Of a stretch of DNA of 64,000 nucleotides, positions 42,634 to 50,118 are shown one piece after another; position 1 is the first letter of the stretch; each line of letters starts with the position of its first letter. Source of the stretch: Siminovitchia fortis (GTDB lineage Bacteria > Bacillota > Bacilli > Bacillales > Bacillaceae_C); the NCBI RefSeq assembly GCF_003605365.2, contig NZ_QYTU02000020.1:1-64000 (forward strand), in the 5' to 3' direction. The position numbers and the translations under genes are program-made. The notes under the pieces were generated by a model. It saw only the letters and a list, made by a program, of their open reading frames with translations. It had not been told where the DNA came from and ran no database searches.

Positions 42634-43821
42634 TCAGACCTCGTTATTTTTTAAGGTTTCTGCCTTTTTCTTATCCTGCTCTATGGCAGCGATCGCAAGC
42701 TTATGGATCGTCATGTCGTCCATTGGCGGGTTATGGAGGCCGGCCCGCACGTCACGGTAATAACGCTGCAACGGATTGGAACGCTGGAGGCTTTTTGCCC
42801 CCGCGACCCGCATCGTCTTGTCAACAATGGAAATGGCCGAATTGGTAACCGTATGCTTAACGGCTCCGAGCTCGTTTGCGATCAGCGGCCGCCGCTCTTC
42901 GTCATCATAAGCTTCGGCTACGCTGTAAATGAAATGTCTTGCTCTCATGAGCTCAAGTTCAATCTCACCCAATAGCCGCTGCACATTCGGCAGTTCGCTG
43001 ATCGGCCCTTTGATGCTGTTGGGCGAATGTTCGTTGGCAAATCGGATCGCGTAATCTCTCGCAGCTTGTGCGATCCCCAAGTAACAAGCCGGAATGTGCA
43101 AAACCCAGCCGTTGATTTTATTCCCTCGCGGCCCTTCGTTGATTTCAACAAGCATGGAATCATCGACCTTGACATTATCCAAGACCAAATCGTGGCTTTC
43201 TGTGCCTCTCATCGAAATAACATCCCACGTTTCTTCTATTGAAAGGCCCTCCGTGTCCTTATGCAGAAGGAAAAATCCGATTGCCTGTTTTTCTTCAATC
43301 CAAGCGGAAGTAAGGAAGTAGGTCAACGCCGGGGACATCGTTGTAAAATTTTTTCTTCCATTAATGACCCAACGGCCATCTTTCTTCACTGCTGCAGTTC
43401 CTGGACGGCCTCCCCTTGTAGGGCTCCCTGTTTGGGCTTCGCTCACAGCGCGGTTGACGAGCGCACCGTCAAGCACCTCTTTGGCGAAAAAATTCAACCG
43501 GTCATCGGACCACAGTTTTTTCTCATACAGTTCACCGATGGTGCCAATGTGCCAGCCGATTGAAAGCCCAGTTGCTCCATCAAAGCTGGCGATGGTCTCC
43601 TGGAAAAGCACCATATCATATACCCTTAATCCTTCTCCGCCGTATTCCTTTGGCAAAGTCAAAGCGGTGTACCCCATCCGGACAAGCTCCAGGATATTTT
43701 CTTTTGGAAATTTTGCCAGCTCATCCGTTTCCTGAGACCCGCTTTTAAAATCTGTTTCTTTCTTATATAACTTATCCAGCCATAGCTTTTGGATATCGTT
43801 TTTAATAAATAAGTCTTTCAT
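42634..43821 (-). CDS. Acyl-CoA dehydrogenase-like flavoprotein (YdbM/SfnB/DszC-like)
   Basis: 395 aa with the acyl-CoA dehydrogenase fold in three parts: N-terminal helical domain (GYTALTLPKEYGGEGL), central beta domain (AVSEAQTGSPTRGGRPGTAAVKKDGRWVINGRKNFTTMSP) and C-terminal helical domain (RVAGAKSLQRSNPLQRYYRDVRAG). The last motif, with RDVRAG and no catalytic Glu in the usual position, is more like flavin monooxygenases and YdbM than like true dehydrogenases. In B. subtilis ydbM belongs to the sulfur-responsive CymR regulon. It is divergent from an amino-acid ABC importer, fitting sulfur compound use (inference). Confidence 0.88.
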   Translation of the reverse strand: MKDLFIKNDIQKLWLDKLYKKETDFKSGSQETDELAKFPKENILELVRMGYTALTLPKEYGGEGLRVYDMVLFQETIASFDGATGLSIGWHIGTIGELYEKKLWSDDRLNFFAKEVLDGALVNRAVSEAQTGSPTRGGRPGTAAVKKDGRWVINGRKNFTTMSPALTYFLTSAWIEEKQAIGFFLLHKDTEGLSIEETWDVISMRGTESHDLVLDNVKVDDSMLVEINEGPRGNKINGWVLHIPACYLGIAQAARDYAIRFANEHSPNSIKGPISELPNVQRLLGEIELELMRARHFIYSVAEAYDDEERRPLIANELGAVKHTVTNSAISIVDKTMRVAGAKSLQRSNPLQRYYRDVRAGLHNPPMDDMTIHKLAIAAIEQDKKKAETLKNNEV

Positions 43822-43860
43822 TTCTTCACCCCTGATATTGTATATGCATACGATGCTTAA

Positions 43861-43879
43861 AAGTAATAATTCCTATTAG
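43861..43879. promoter_or_regulatory. Repeated operator-like site 1
   Basis: AAGTAATAATTCCTATTAG. Its reverse complement contains AATAGGAATTATTA, similar to my recollection of the CymR box core (GGAATTNA). A near-identical copy starts at 43920. Confidence 0.55.
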
Positions 43880-43919
43880 TTTTGTTGGTTTTAATATATC
43901 GGAGTTGATTTCAAGCGTC

Positions 43920-43938
43920 AAGTAATAATTCTTATTAT
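43920..43938. promoter_or_regulatory. Repeated operator-like site 2
   Basis: AAGTAATAATTCTTATTAT matches site 1 at 17 of 19 positions and lies 59 bases away in the same orientation. The palindromic core TAATAA-TTC-TTATTA could be read by CymR or by a Fur-family repressor. Both copies are in the gap between the divergent genes. Confidence 0.55.
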
Positions 43939-44036
43939 ACCTTAGCAGAGAAAAAACTAAATTCCAACTTTACAACTATGAATAGTTATGTTAATCTTTG
44001 GTTTAATTACAAGAACAATAAAAAGCAGGGATCAAT

Positions 44037-44789
44037 GTGATTAAGTTAAAGAACATCAATAAAAAGTTTAATAAAAACCATGTGTTAAAAGGGATTGATC
44101 TCGATGTGGAAAAGGGGGATGTTTTAGTCATTGTCGGTCCGAGCGGATCGGGAAAAACAACATTGCTCAGGTGCATCAACTATTTGGAGCGCCCTGACGA
44201 AGGCTCCATTTCGATCGAAGGCTTTACTGTGGAGGGAAAGTACCCATCAAAACGGGATGTCCTTGAATTAAGAAGAAAGACGGCAATGGTTTTCCAGAAC
44301 TATAATCTTTTTAAAAATAAGACGGTTTTGGAAAACGTGATGGAAGGCCTCATCGTGGCTAAGAAAATGCCCAAAAAAGAGGCGAGGGAAATAAGCGCTT
44401 CTTTACTGGAGAAAGTCGGCCTGGCTGAAAAGGTGGATGAGTTTCCTTCGCAGCTTTCGGGAGGACAGCAGCAGCGGGTAGGAATAGCACGGGCACTGGC
44501 CCTGAATCCGTCCGTCATATTATTTGATGAACCGACTTCGGCATTGGATCCGGAAATGGTCGGCGAGGTGCTTGCCATCATTAAACAGATTGCCAACGAA
44601 GGAATTACGATGGTTGTCGTCACTCATGAGATCGACTTTGCGCGTGAAGTGGCCAATCGTGTCGTGTTCATGGATGGAGGACATATCATTGAGCAGGGTA
44701 CACCGGAAGAAGTGTTGATTCATCCGAAACATGAACGGACGCAAAGATTTTTAAAAAGACTGGTCAAAGAACCGGATTATGCGATTTAG
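44037..44789 (+). CDS. Polar amino acid ABC transporter ATP-binding protein
   Basis: GTG start at 44037 after GCAGGGA. 250 aa with Walker [11 protein letters not shown]-loop [13 protein letters not shown], signature [15 protein letters not shown], Walker [13 protein letters not shown] and switch VTHEIDFA, matching the GlnQ/TcyN class. It is the first gene of a four-gene importer (ATPase, binding protein, two permeases) and likely takes up cystine or another polar amino acid. The sulfur link is inferred from the divergent YdbM-like gene. Confidence 0.93.
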   Translation: MIKLKNINKKFNKNHVLKGIDLDVEKGDVLVIVGPSGSGKTTLLRCINYLERPDEGSISIEGFTVEGKYPSKRDVLELRRKTAMVFQNYNLFKNKTVLENVMEGLIVAKKMPKKEAREISASLLEKVGLAEKVDEFPSQLSGGQQQRVGIARALALNPSVILFDEPTSALDPEMVGEVLAIIKQIANEGITMVVVTHEIDFAREVANRVVFMDGGHIIEQGTPEEVLIHPKHERTQRFLKRLVKEPDYAI

Positions 44790-44803
44790 GGAGGAACATT
44801 GGA

Positions 44804-45652
44804 ATGAAAAAGTTTTGGGCAGGAGCAGCGGCATTATTTGGTCTTATTTTTATTATTTCCGGCTGCTCGCAAGGTGCCGGCAATGAAGCGGACGATGGAA
44901 AAAAGGTTATTAAAGTAGCAATCAGCGATGAGGTCAACCCTCCATTTTTATATGCAGATGAAAATAATGAGCCGATCGGGTACGACATGGATTATATGAA
45001 GGAAATTGAAAAAAAGCTGCCGGATTACAAGTTTGAATATATTTGGGGAGAGGAAGAATCCAACCTGGTCGGGGTCGATACGGGAAAATATGATTTCGCC
45101 ATCAACTGGTTTTTCAAAAACCCGGAAAGGCAAGAGAAGTTCCTTTATCCGGAACATGAATTTGGATATTCCCTTACATCATTGGTAACAAAAAAAGACA
45201 GGGATGACATTAAAACTTTGGATGACATGGTTGGGAAAAAGTTTCCGCCGGTTTCGCCAAGCGGGGGATTGCGTGCCATTTTAAATGCATACAATGATCA
45301 GCATCCGGATAATCCTTTGACATTGGAAAGTATGGATTCCCCGTCCAATGCGGAAAACTTGAAAATGGTAGACAAAGGGAAAGCGGACGCTATGTTCATT
45401 AATGTAACGACGTTCAACGAAATCCAAAAGGAATTGGACTTGGATTTGAAGGTTGCTGGAATCATATCAAAAGAACCGATTTATGCAGTATACAGCAAGG
45501 AAAATAAAGAGCTTGCACAAAAAATCGATCAGGCCACTGTTGAATTGACAGAAGACGGCACGTTATCAAAGCTTGCAGAAAAGTGGTTTGGAGTGGACTT
45601 CTTCCAAGATCTTGATTACATCAATGAGAAAGGATTTAATTTTGAGGAATAG
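44804..45652 (+). CDS. Amino acid-binding lipoprotein (SBP family 3)
   Basis: 282 aa; lipobox IISGCSQ (Cys near residue 24) followed by a family-3 binding domain (VIKVAISDEVNPPFLYADENNEPIGYDMDYMKEIEKKLP; NWFFKNPERQEKFLYPE; EDGTLSKLAEKWFG). GGGAGG lies before the ATG. It captures the ligand outside the membrane for the two permeases that follow. Confidence 0.93.
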   Translation: MKKFWAGAAALFGLIFIISGCSQGAGNEADDGKKVIKVAISDEVNPPFLYADENNEPIGYDMDYMKEIEKKLPDYKFEYIWGEEESNLVGVDTGKYDFAINWFFKNPERQEKFLYPEHEFGYSLTSLVTKKDRDDIKTLDDMVGKKFPPVSPSGGLRAILNAYNDQHPDNPLTLESMDSPSNAENLKMVDKGKADAMFINVTTFNEIQKELDLDLKVAGIISKEPIYAVYSKENKELAQKIDQATVELTEDGTLSKLAEKWFGVDFFQDLDYINEKGFNFEE

Positions 45653-45661
45653 TCCAACTTT

Positions 45662-45697
45662 CCGTATTGGGTTCCCGGTGTCCCAATACGGATTTTA
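45662..45697 (+). terminator. Attenuating hairpin after the binding-protein gene
   Basis: CCGTATTGGG (45662-45671) pairs perfectly with CCCAATACGG (45682-45691), followed by ATTTTAATT. It should reduce permease expression relative to the binding protein. Confidence 0.75.
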
Positions 45698-45713
45698 ATT
45701 AGGTGGTGAATGA

Positions 45714-46418
45714 ATGATGGCTTCCGGACTTGCCGGCTGGGCGGATCTGTTCATAAAGGTGTTGGATAAACTTCCGCTGACGCTTTTAATGCTGGGTCTT
45801 TCTTTATTTTTTTCTATTATACTTGGTGTCTTTGTTGCAATTGTCCGGATTCAGAAGCAGCCCGTTCTTTATCAACTGGCGACTTTTTACCTGTCGTTTA
45901 CTCGCTGTACGCCGCTGCTGGTGCAGCTTTTCCTTGTTTATTTCGGCCTGCCGCAGCTGCTCTTGGCTTTTAATATAGACATAAACAGCTGGGACCGGCT
46001 CGTATTCCTGGTCATTGCCTTTTCTTTCCATACGGCGGCCTACTTATCGGAAGTGTTCAGGTCGGCATACTTGGCTGTCGGCCGGGACCAGCTGGAAGCT
46101 GCCTATAGTGTCGGCATGAGTTATCCTCAGGCATTGTTCCGGATCATATTGCCGCAGGCTTTTGTCATTTCTCTGCCGAATCTGGGCAATAACATCATTG
46201 AACTATTAAAAGATACATCGCTGGCTTTTACGATTGGAATCATCGATATTATGGGGCAGGTCAGAATCATTCTCGGCAACAACCACGGGATGGGAATGTT
46301 CCAGATTTATGTTGTCATATCATTGGTTTACTGGGGGACCTGCATATTGATAGAAAGCGCCATCGGCTTTTTGGAAAATATCTTTAAAAAAGGCCGGGTC
46401 AGCATATCCAGGCAGTAG
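45714..46418 (+). CDS. Polar amino acid ABC transporter permease
   Basis: 234 aa, about 5 helices, with the HEQRASE-type permease motif (LEAAYSVGMSYPQALFRIILPQAFVISLPNLGNNIIELLKDTSLAF). AGGTGG precedes the ATG pair. It forms the channel with the next gene. Confidence 0.92.
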   Translation: MMASGLAGWADLFIKVLDKLPLTLLMLGLSLFFSIILGVFVAIVRIQKQPVLYQLATFYLSFTRCTPLLVQLFLVYFGLPQLLLAFNIDINSWDRLVFLVIAFSFHTAAYLSEVFRSAYLAVGRDQLEAAYSVGMSYPQALFRIILPQAFVISLPNLGNNIIELLKDTSLAFTIGIIDIMGQVRIILGNNHGMGMFQIYVVISLVYWGTCILIESAIGFLENIFKKGRVSISRQ

Positions 46419-46433
46419 AGGGGAGGGGCGACA

Positions 46434-47162
46434 TTGCTTTTGTCAATCATCAATCTGGAATTTGCGCTGGAACAATTTCCGGAAGTATTGAAAGGTGTGC
46501 CTGCAACGCTGGCCATTGCAGTTGTGGCGATGATATTCGGATTGATTTTCGGGATTTTGATCTCGCTTTGCAGAATCTATAAAATTCCAGTTCTGAACCG
46601 GTTTTTTATCGTTTATATTTCATTTATCAGGGGCACGCCATTGCTCGTTCAATTATATGTATTTTTCTATGGTGTGCCTGTACTTCTTGATTTTCTGAAT
46701 GAGCAAATTGGAACAAACTTTGATGCAGCACAAATCTCTCCCTTGATCTATGCCTTTATCGCCTATACGCTGAATACTTCAGCATATCAGGCGGAGATTT
46801 TCCGTTCGTCCATCAATGCCGTCAGCGCCGGGCAGATGGAGGCGGCACAATCGGTGGGCATGACCACTGCGCAGGGTCTGAGGCGGATCATTTTGCCGCA
46901 GGCATTCGTTGTGGCATTGCCGAACTTGGGAAATACATTCATCGGCCTGATTAAAGCCACTTCCCTCGCATTTGCGGTGAAAGTGGTCGAAATAATGGCG
47001 ATAGCCAAAATCATTGCGAATGACGGCTACAGGTTCCTGGAAATGTATTTGGTCGCTTCCCTCATTTACTGGGTCATTTCATGGGTGTTTGAACTGTTCT
47101 TTGCCTGGGCAGAAAATAAATTGGGGCGGCATGAAGAGCGGATTGAAGGAAACGCGGCATGA
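46434..47162 (+). CDS. Polar amino acid ABC transporter permease
   Basis: TTG start at 46434 with GAGGGGAGGGG upstream. 242 aa with the same permease motif (MEAAQSVGMTTAQGLRRIILPQAFVVALPNLGNTFIGLIKATSLAF). It is the second channel subunit and ends the importer operon. GC-rich repeats begin just after its stop. Confidence 0.92.
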   Translation: MLLSIINLEFALEQFPEVLKGVPATLAIAVVAMIFGLIFGILISLCRIYKIPVLNRFFIVYISFIRGTPLLVQLYVFFYGVPVLLDFLNEQIGTNFDAAQISPLIYAFIAYTLNTSAYQAEIFRSSINAVSAGQMEAAQSVGMTTAQGLRRIILPQAFVVALPNLGNTFIGLIKATSLAFAVKVVEIMAIAKIIANDGYRFLEMYLVASLIYWVISWVFELFFAWAENKLGRHEERIEGNAA

Positions 47163-47560
47163 TTGTTAGAAAAGCGGAAGGCGCCCGTTTAGCGACGTAT
47201 AAACTGGAGCCCTCCGCAATGAGATAAAGGATAAGGAAGTGCGAGAGTGCCTGCTTATCGGCGACAAGCATAAGACGAGCGCTGAAGAAGGCGTAGTTTG
47301 CCTTCAGCAGCGATTGGCTTATGACCTCGAGCCGATGGCACTCGCAGCCAGACAACACGGCGAGGTACGCCGCCTCAGATCGCCACATCCTGTGGCTTCG
47401 GTGGCACTAGGACGTCCTGTCCGTCGGAGCCGATGTTGACTTATCGTAGTGGAGGAGGGCGAAGTTTGCTAGTCGCTGGGCGCTGAAGGCAGGCTCAGGT
47501 AGCGACGTCCTGTCGCTTCGTCTGCACTAGCACATCCTGTGCGTCGCTGGACAAAGAAAG
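47163..47560. repeat. GC-rich dispersed repeat cluster
   Basis: Several repeat units of one family: AAAAGCGGAAGGCGCCCGTT, GGCGACAAGCATAAGACGAG, GCACTAGGACGTCCTGTCCG (also at 42112) and a third arm GCACTAGCACATCCTGTGCG. They contain many short palindromes and frames without coding character. This is a Bacillaceae-type intergenic repeat, present here as at least two adjoining, partly diverged copies. Confidence 0.75.
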
Positions 47561-47617
47561 GATTCATTCGAAGAAAATTTTCGTATCACGTTTTACTTTC
47601 TTTACTTGTGAAAAAAA

Positions 47618-47659
47618 AACAAAGGCAAGCGAAAAAAATTCGTTTGCCTTTGTCTTTTT
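47618..47659 (+). terminator. Intrinsic terminator
   Basis: ACAAAGGCAAGCGAA (47618-47632) pairs with TTCGTTTGCCTTTGT (47638-47652), then CTTTTTT. It could end transcripts from the importer operon after the repeat cluster. Confidence 0.85.
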
Positions 47660-47712
47660 TAGGGAGGGCAATCAAAAACAGGTGACCGGGCAGCCCCTTT
47701 GCCGGTATTCCC

Positions 47713-47960
47713 CCCAAAGCAAGGCGCAGCCCGCTGAAACGGTCGGGCAACGGCGCCTTCCCCTCCCGAAGCAGCTGTCATCCCGTTGAAACGGTCAGGC
47801 AATGGCACTTTCCCTTCCCGAAGCAAGAGTCACCCCGCTGAAACGGTCAGTCAACGGCACTTTCCCTTCCCGAAGCAAGAGTCACCCCGCTGAAACGGTC
47901 AGTCAACGGCGCCTTTCCCTCCCGAAGCAGCACAGTCCCCGTTCAAACGGTAAGGCACCC
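47713..47960. repeat. 52-bp tandem repeat array
   Basis: Four full units and part of a fifth, each with CCCG-(C/T)TGAAACGGTC, a CAACGGC-like arm, CTTTCCCTTCCCGAAGCA and a variable joint. The core CCGTTGAAACGG-type palindrome appears in several units. It lies just downstream of argJ (minus strand). A related two-unit array is at 59697. Confidence 0.85.
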
Positions 47961-47991
47961 AGCTGTCCTCCGGCTGCTACGCCCTTTCATA

Positions 47992-49146
47992 TCAAGTCGT
48001 ATATTCCCCGTTTATCTTCACGTAATCGTAGGATAAATCGCAGCCCCAGCCGGTTGCTTTTCCGCTTCCTTTTCCAAGGGAGATGGAAATGACAATCTCA
48101 TCGCCTTCCAGGTAATTTGTCAGTTCCTCCAGGCTTGATTCCGCAGGTTCCCCATTTTTGAATACAGGAAGGTCGCCGAACGCCACCGAAACCTCTTCGG
48201 GGTTGATGGGGTATTCCGCATTTCCGATTGTGGAAATAATTCTTCCCCAGTTGGGGTCCGCACCGAAGATCGCTGTTTTTACCAAAGGTGAATTGATGAT
48301 CGATTTCATCATCAATTTGGCTTCACGATTGTCTTTGGCACCGTCCACACGGACTTCGACAAGCTTGGTTGCCCCCTCCCCGTCTCTTGCGAGGTCCTTG
48401 GCGAGACTGATCAACATGTCAGTAAGCACCGTTTCGAATTTCCCCAGGTCAACAGGGCCGGCGAGCCCGTTCGCCATGGCAGCGACGGTGTCGCTTGTGC
48501 TCGTGTCCCCGTCTACTGATACCATATTGAAGGATGCGTTCACCGCTCGTTCCAAGATAGCTTTCAGGTTGTCCGGATCAATCTTGGCGTCTGTCATAAT
48601 ATAGCTCAGCATCGTTGCCATGTCAGGCTCGATCATCCCTGATCCTTTGGCGATGGCGCACAATGTAACGCCGTTTATTTTTTCCGAGCGGTATTTTGCA
48701 AATGTATCTGTAGTCATGATGGCTTCTGCAGAATCTTTCAATCCATCTTTCTTCAACTCGCTTTTGATACCAGGAATGCCGTTGACAATTTTTTGTACCG
48801 GTAACGGAACGCCGATCACCCCGGTTGAAGAGGGGAGGATGTCCTTCGGCTTGACGTTCAATTCTTCAGCAACAGCTTCAATGATTGTGTGCACATCCTG
48901 GATTCCTTGTTTTCCTGTCGCCACGTTCGCGTTTTTGCTGTTCACAACGAAGGCCTGCAGAAAGCCGTCTTTAATATGTTCCTTCCCGACTGTAACAGGT
49001 GCACCGCAAAATTGGTTTTTCGTAAACATGGCTGCTGCGGCTGCTGGAGTATCGGAAAAAATGACTGTAAAGTCAGGTGTATGATCCTTTATGCCGAGGT
49101 TTTTGGCACAAGAGTAAAAGCCCTTCGGAAGCAATATTTGTTCCAT
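47992..49146 (-). CDS. argJ: Bifunctional ornithine acetyltransferase/N-acetylglutamate synthase family (ArgJ)
   Basis: 384 aa with ArgJ landmarks: the self-cleavage/nucleophile motif KGSGMIEPDMATML (Thr178 by count), STGVIG, FNMVSVDGDTSTSDT and the C-terminal end GWGCDLSYDYVKINGEYTT. ArgJ cleaves itself and transfers the acetyl group from N-acetylornithine to glutamate in cyclic arginine synthesis. The usual NSGNANA-TG segment reads NSKNANVATG, so it is somewhat divergent. It is not next to argC, argB or argD; instead it is divergent from a short N-acetylglutamate synthase. No ribosome site stronger than GGGAGA is visible before ATG 49146. Confidence 0.9.
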   Translation of the reverse strand: MEQILLPKGFYSCAKNLGIKDHTPDFTVIFSDTPAAAAAMFTKNQFCGAPVTVGKEHIKDGFLQAFVVNSKNANVATGKQGIQDVHTIIEAVAEELNVKPKDILPSSTGVIGVPLPVQKIVNGIPGIKSELKKDGLKDSAEAIMTTDTFAKYRSEKINGVTLCAIAKGSGMIEPDMATMLSYIMTDAKIDPDNLKAILERAVNASFNMVSVDGDTSTSDTVAAMANGLAGPVDLGKFETVLTDMLISLAKDLARDGEGATKLVEVRVDGAKDNREAKLMMKSIINSPLVKTAIFGADPNWGRIISTIGNAEYPINPEEVSVAFGDLPVFKNGEPAESSLEELTNYLEGDEIVISISLGKGSGKATGWGCDLSYDYVKINGEYTT

Positions 49147-49173
49147 TCGAAAAATTCTCCCATCTCAATAGAT

Positions 49174-49258
49174 TATTCATTAATGAATATTATACAGCGG
49201 TCTTTGTAAAAAGAAAGGGATATTTGAATAAATATTAGATAAAATGAATAATTATTTA
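49174..49258. promoter_or_regulatory. Arginine-box-like sites between argJ and argA-like genes
   Basis: TATTCATTAATGAATA (49174-49189, perfect palindrome) and TGAATAATTATTTA (49245-49258) resemble the TGAAT-N4-ATTCA type ArgR/AhrC box. AT-rich DNA gives such matches easily, so the call rests mostly on the two arginine genes flanking it. Confidence 0.45.
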
Positions 49259-49327
49259 AAAATATATTGACTTTCCACCCCCAATCGGTATGATTAACAA
49301 TATAATTTGAACTCAAAGGTGATAAAA

Positions 49328-49783
49328 ATGATCCAAGTCCGTAAGGCAGTCCTTAAGGATATTGATAAGGTGTACGAGTTGGTCAACCAATATGCCGACG
49401 AGGAGCTGCTGCTTCCAAGAACTCGTGAATCCCTGATCATTAATATACAATCCATATTCGTTGCGGAAGAAAACGAAGAAGTGCTCGGAGTTGCCTGCCT
49501 GGCGGTTCTTGGGCAAGATATGGCGGAAATTCGTTCTCTTGCGGTTGACGAAAATGCACAGGGACGCGGGATTGGAAAAATATTAGTATCGAAAATTGTC
49601 GAAGAAACAAAAATATTAGGTATTTCCAAGCTGATATCACTAACCTACCAAGTTGCGTTTTTTAAGAAATGCGGGTTTGAGATTATACAAAAAGAAGAGA
49701 TGCCCCAAAAGGTTTGGACAGATTGCATTCATTGCCCAAAATTTCCTGCATGTGATGAAGTTGCAATGGCAATCACCTTTTAA
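49328..49783 (+). CDS. Short GNAT-type N-acetylglutamate synthase
   Basis: ATG 49328 follows AAAGGTGAT. The 151-aa protein is a GNAT acetyltransferase with acetyl-CoA motif AEIRSLAVDENAQGRGIGKILV (RGIGK P-loop) and the conserved tail KVWTDCIHCPKFPACDEVAMAI, which together with the opening RKAVLKDIDKVYELVNQYADEELLLPR matches the short stand-alone ArgA-type N-acetylglutamate synthases. It makes N-acetylglutamate, the first step of arginine synthesis. It is divergent from argJ. Confidence 0.85.
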   Translation: MIQVRKAVLKDIDKVYELVNQYADEELLLPRTRESLIINIQSIFVAEENEEVLGVACLAVLGQDMAEIRSLAVDENAQGRGIGKILVSKIVEETKILGISKLISLTYQVAFFKKCGFEIIQKEEMPQKVWTDCIHCPKFPACDEVAMAITF

Positions 49784-49823
49784 CAGCTTGATAAAAAATT
49801 TGTCGAATTCCTGAAAAATTAGA

Positions 49824-49853
49824 TTGACAGTCTCTTGGCGTTGTTGCTATAGT
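49824..49853 (+). promoter_or_regulatory. Sigma-A promoter of the aminotransferase gene
   Basis: TTGACA (49824-49829), 18-base spacer, TATAGT (49848-49853). It starts a leader of roughly 260 bases that carries the structured element at 49899. Confidence 0.75.
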
Positions 49854-49898
49854 TATATCGTCATAGATAATTCATGACTGCATAATGATTATAAGCAA

Positions 49899-49961
49899 GA
49901 CTGTCAAATCTAACCAGACTTTGTTGAGGAAGCAAAGCATAACGTAGATTTAGAGCCAGTT
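49899..49961 (+). ncRNA. Candidate riboswitch aptamer, 5-aminovalerate/GABA aminotransferase leader
   Basis: P1 GACTG (49899-49903)/CAGTT (49957-49961, one G-U), P2 AAATCTA (49906-49912)/TAGATTT (49945-49951), P3 CTTTG (49919-49923)/CAAAG (49933-49937). The same order of helices and the same P1 letters appear in the leaders at 57255 and 42337. P1's 3' strand lies inside the left arm of the terminator that follows. Confidence 0.65.
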
Positions 49962-50030
49962 CTACTCGATAAATGACCGTTCTGTACAGCACCACCGTCA
50001 AAGGTACATTTATAGTGAAACTGGCTTTTT
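49954..50030 (+). terminator. Attenuator terminator of the aminotransferase leader
   Basis: AGCCAGTT (49954-49961) pairs with AACTGGCT (50019-50026), with an inner ATAAATG/CATTTAT stem, then TTTTT. Forming P1 of the upstream structure would block it. Confidence 0.8.
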
Positions 50031-50118
50031 CTATTGTTCAGGAAAGCGCAAACAATGGTTGCAAAAAGTGCCTTCCGAATGCTTTGCATTTTTTCCATCG
50101 AAAAAGGAGGAGGTTTGT

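Noticed and set aside
47713-47960. Possible CRISPR array
   Set aside because: Repeats are contiguous 52-bp units without unique spacers of constant length, and no cas genes are present.
49899-50030. Lysine riboswitch or T-box before the aminotransferase gene
   Set aside because: The conserved lysine-riboswitch core blocks and the T-box TGGNACC sequence are absent, and the element is far shorter than a lysine riboswitch.
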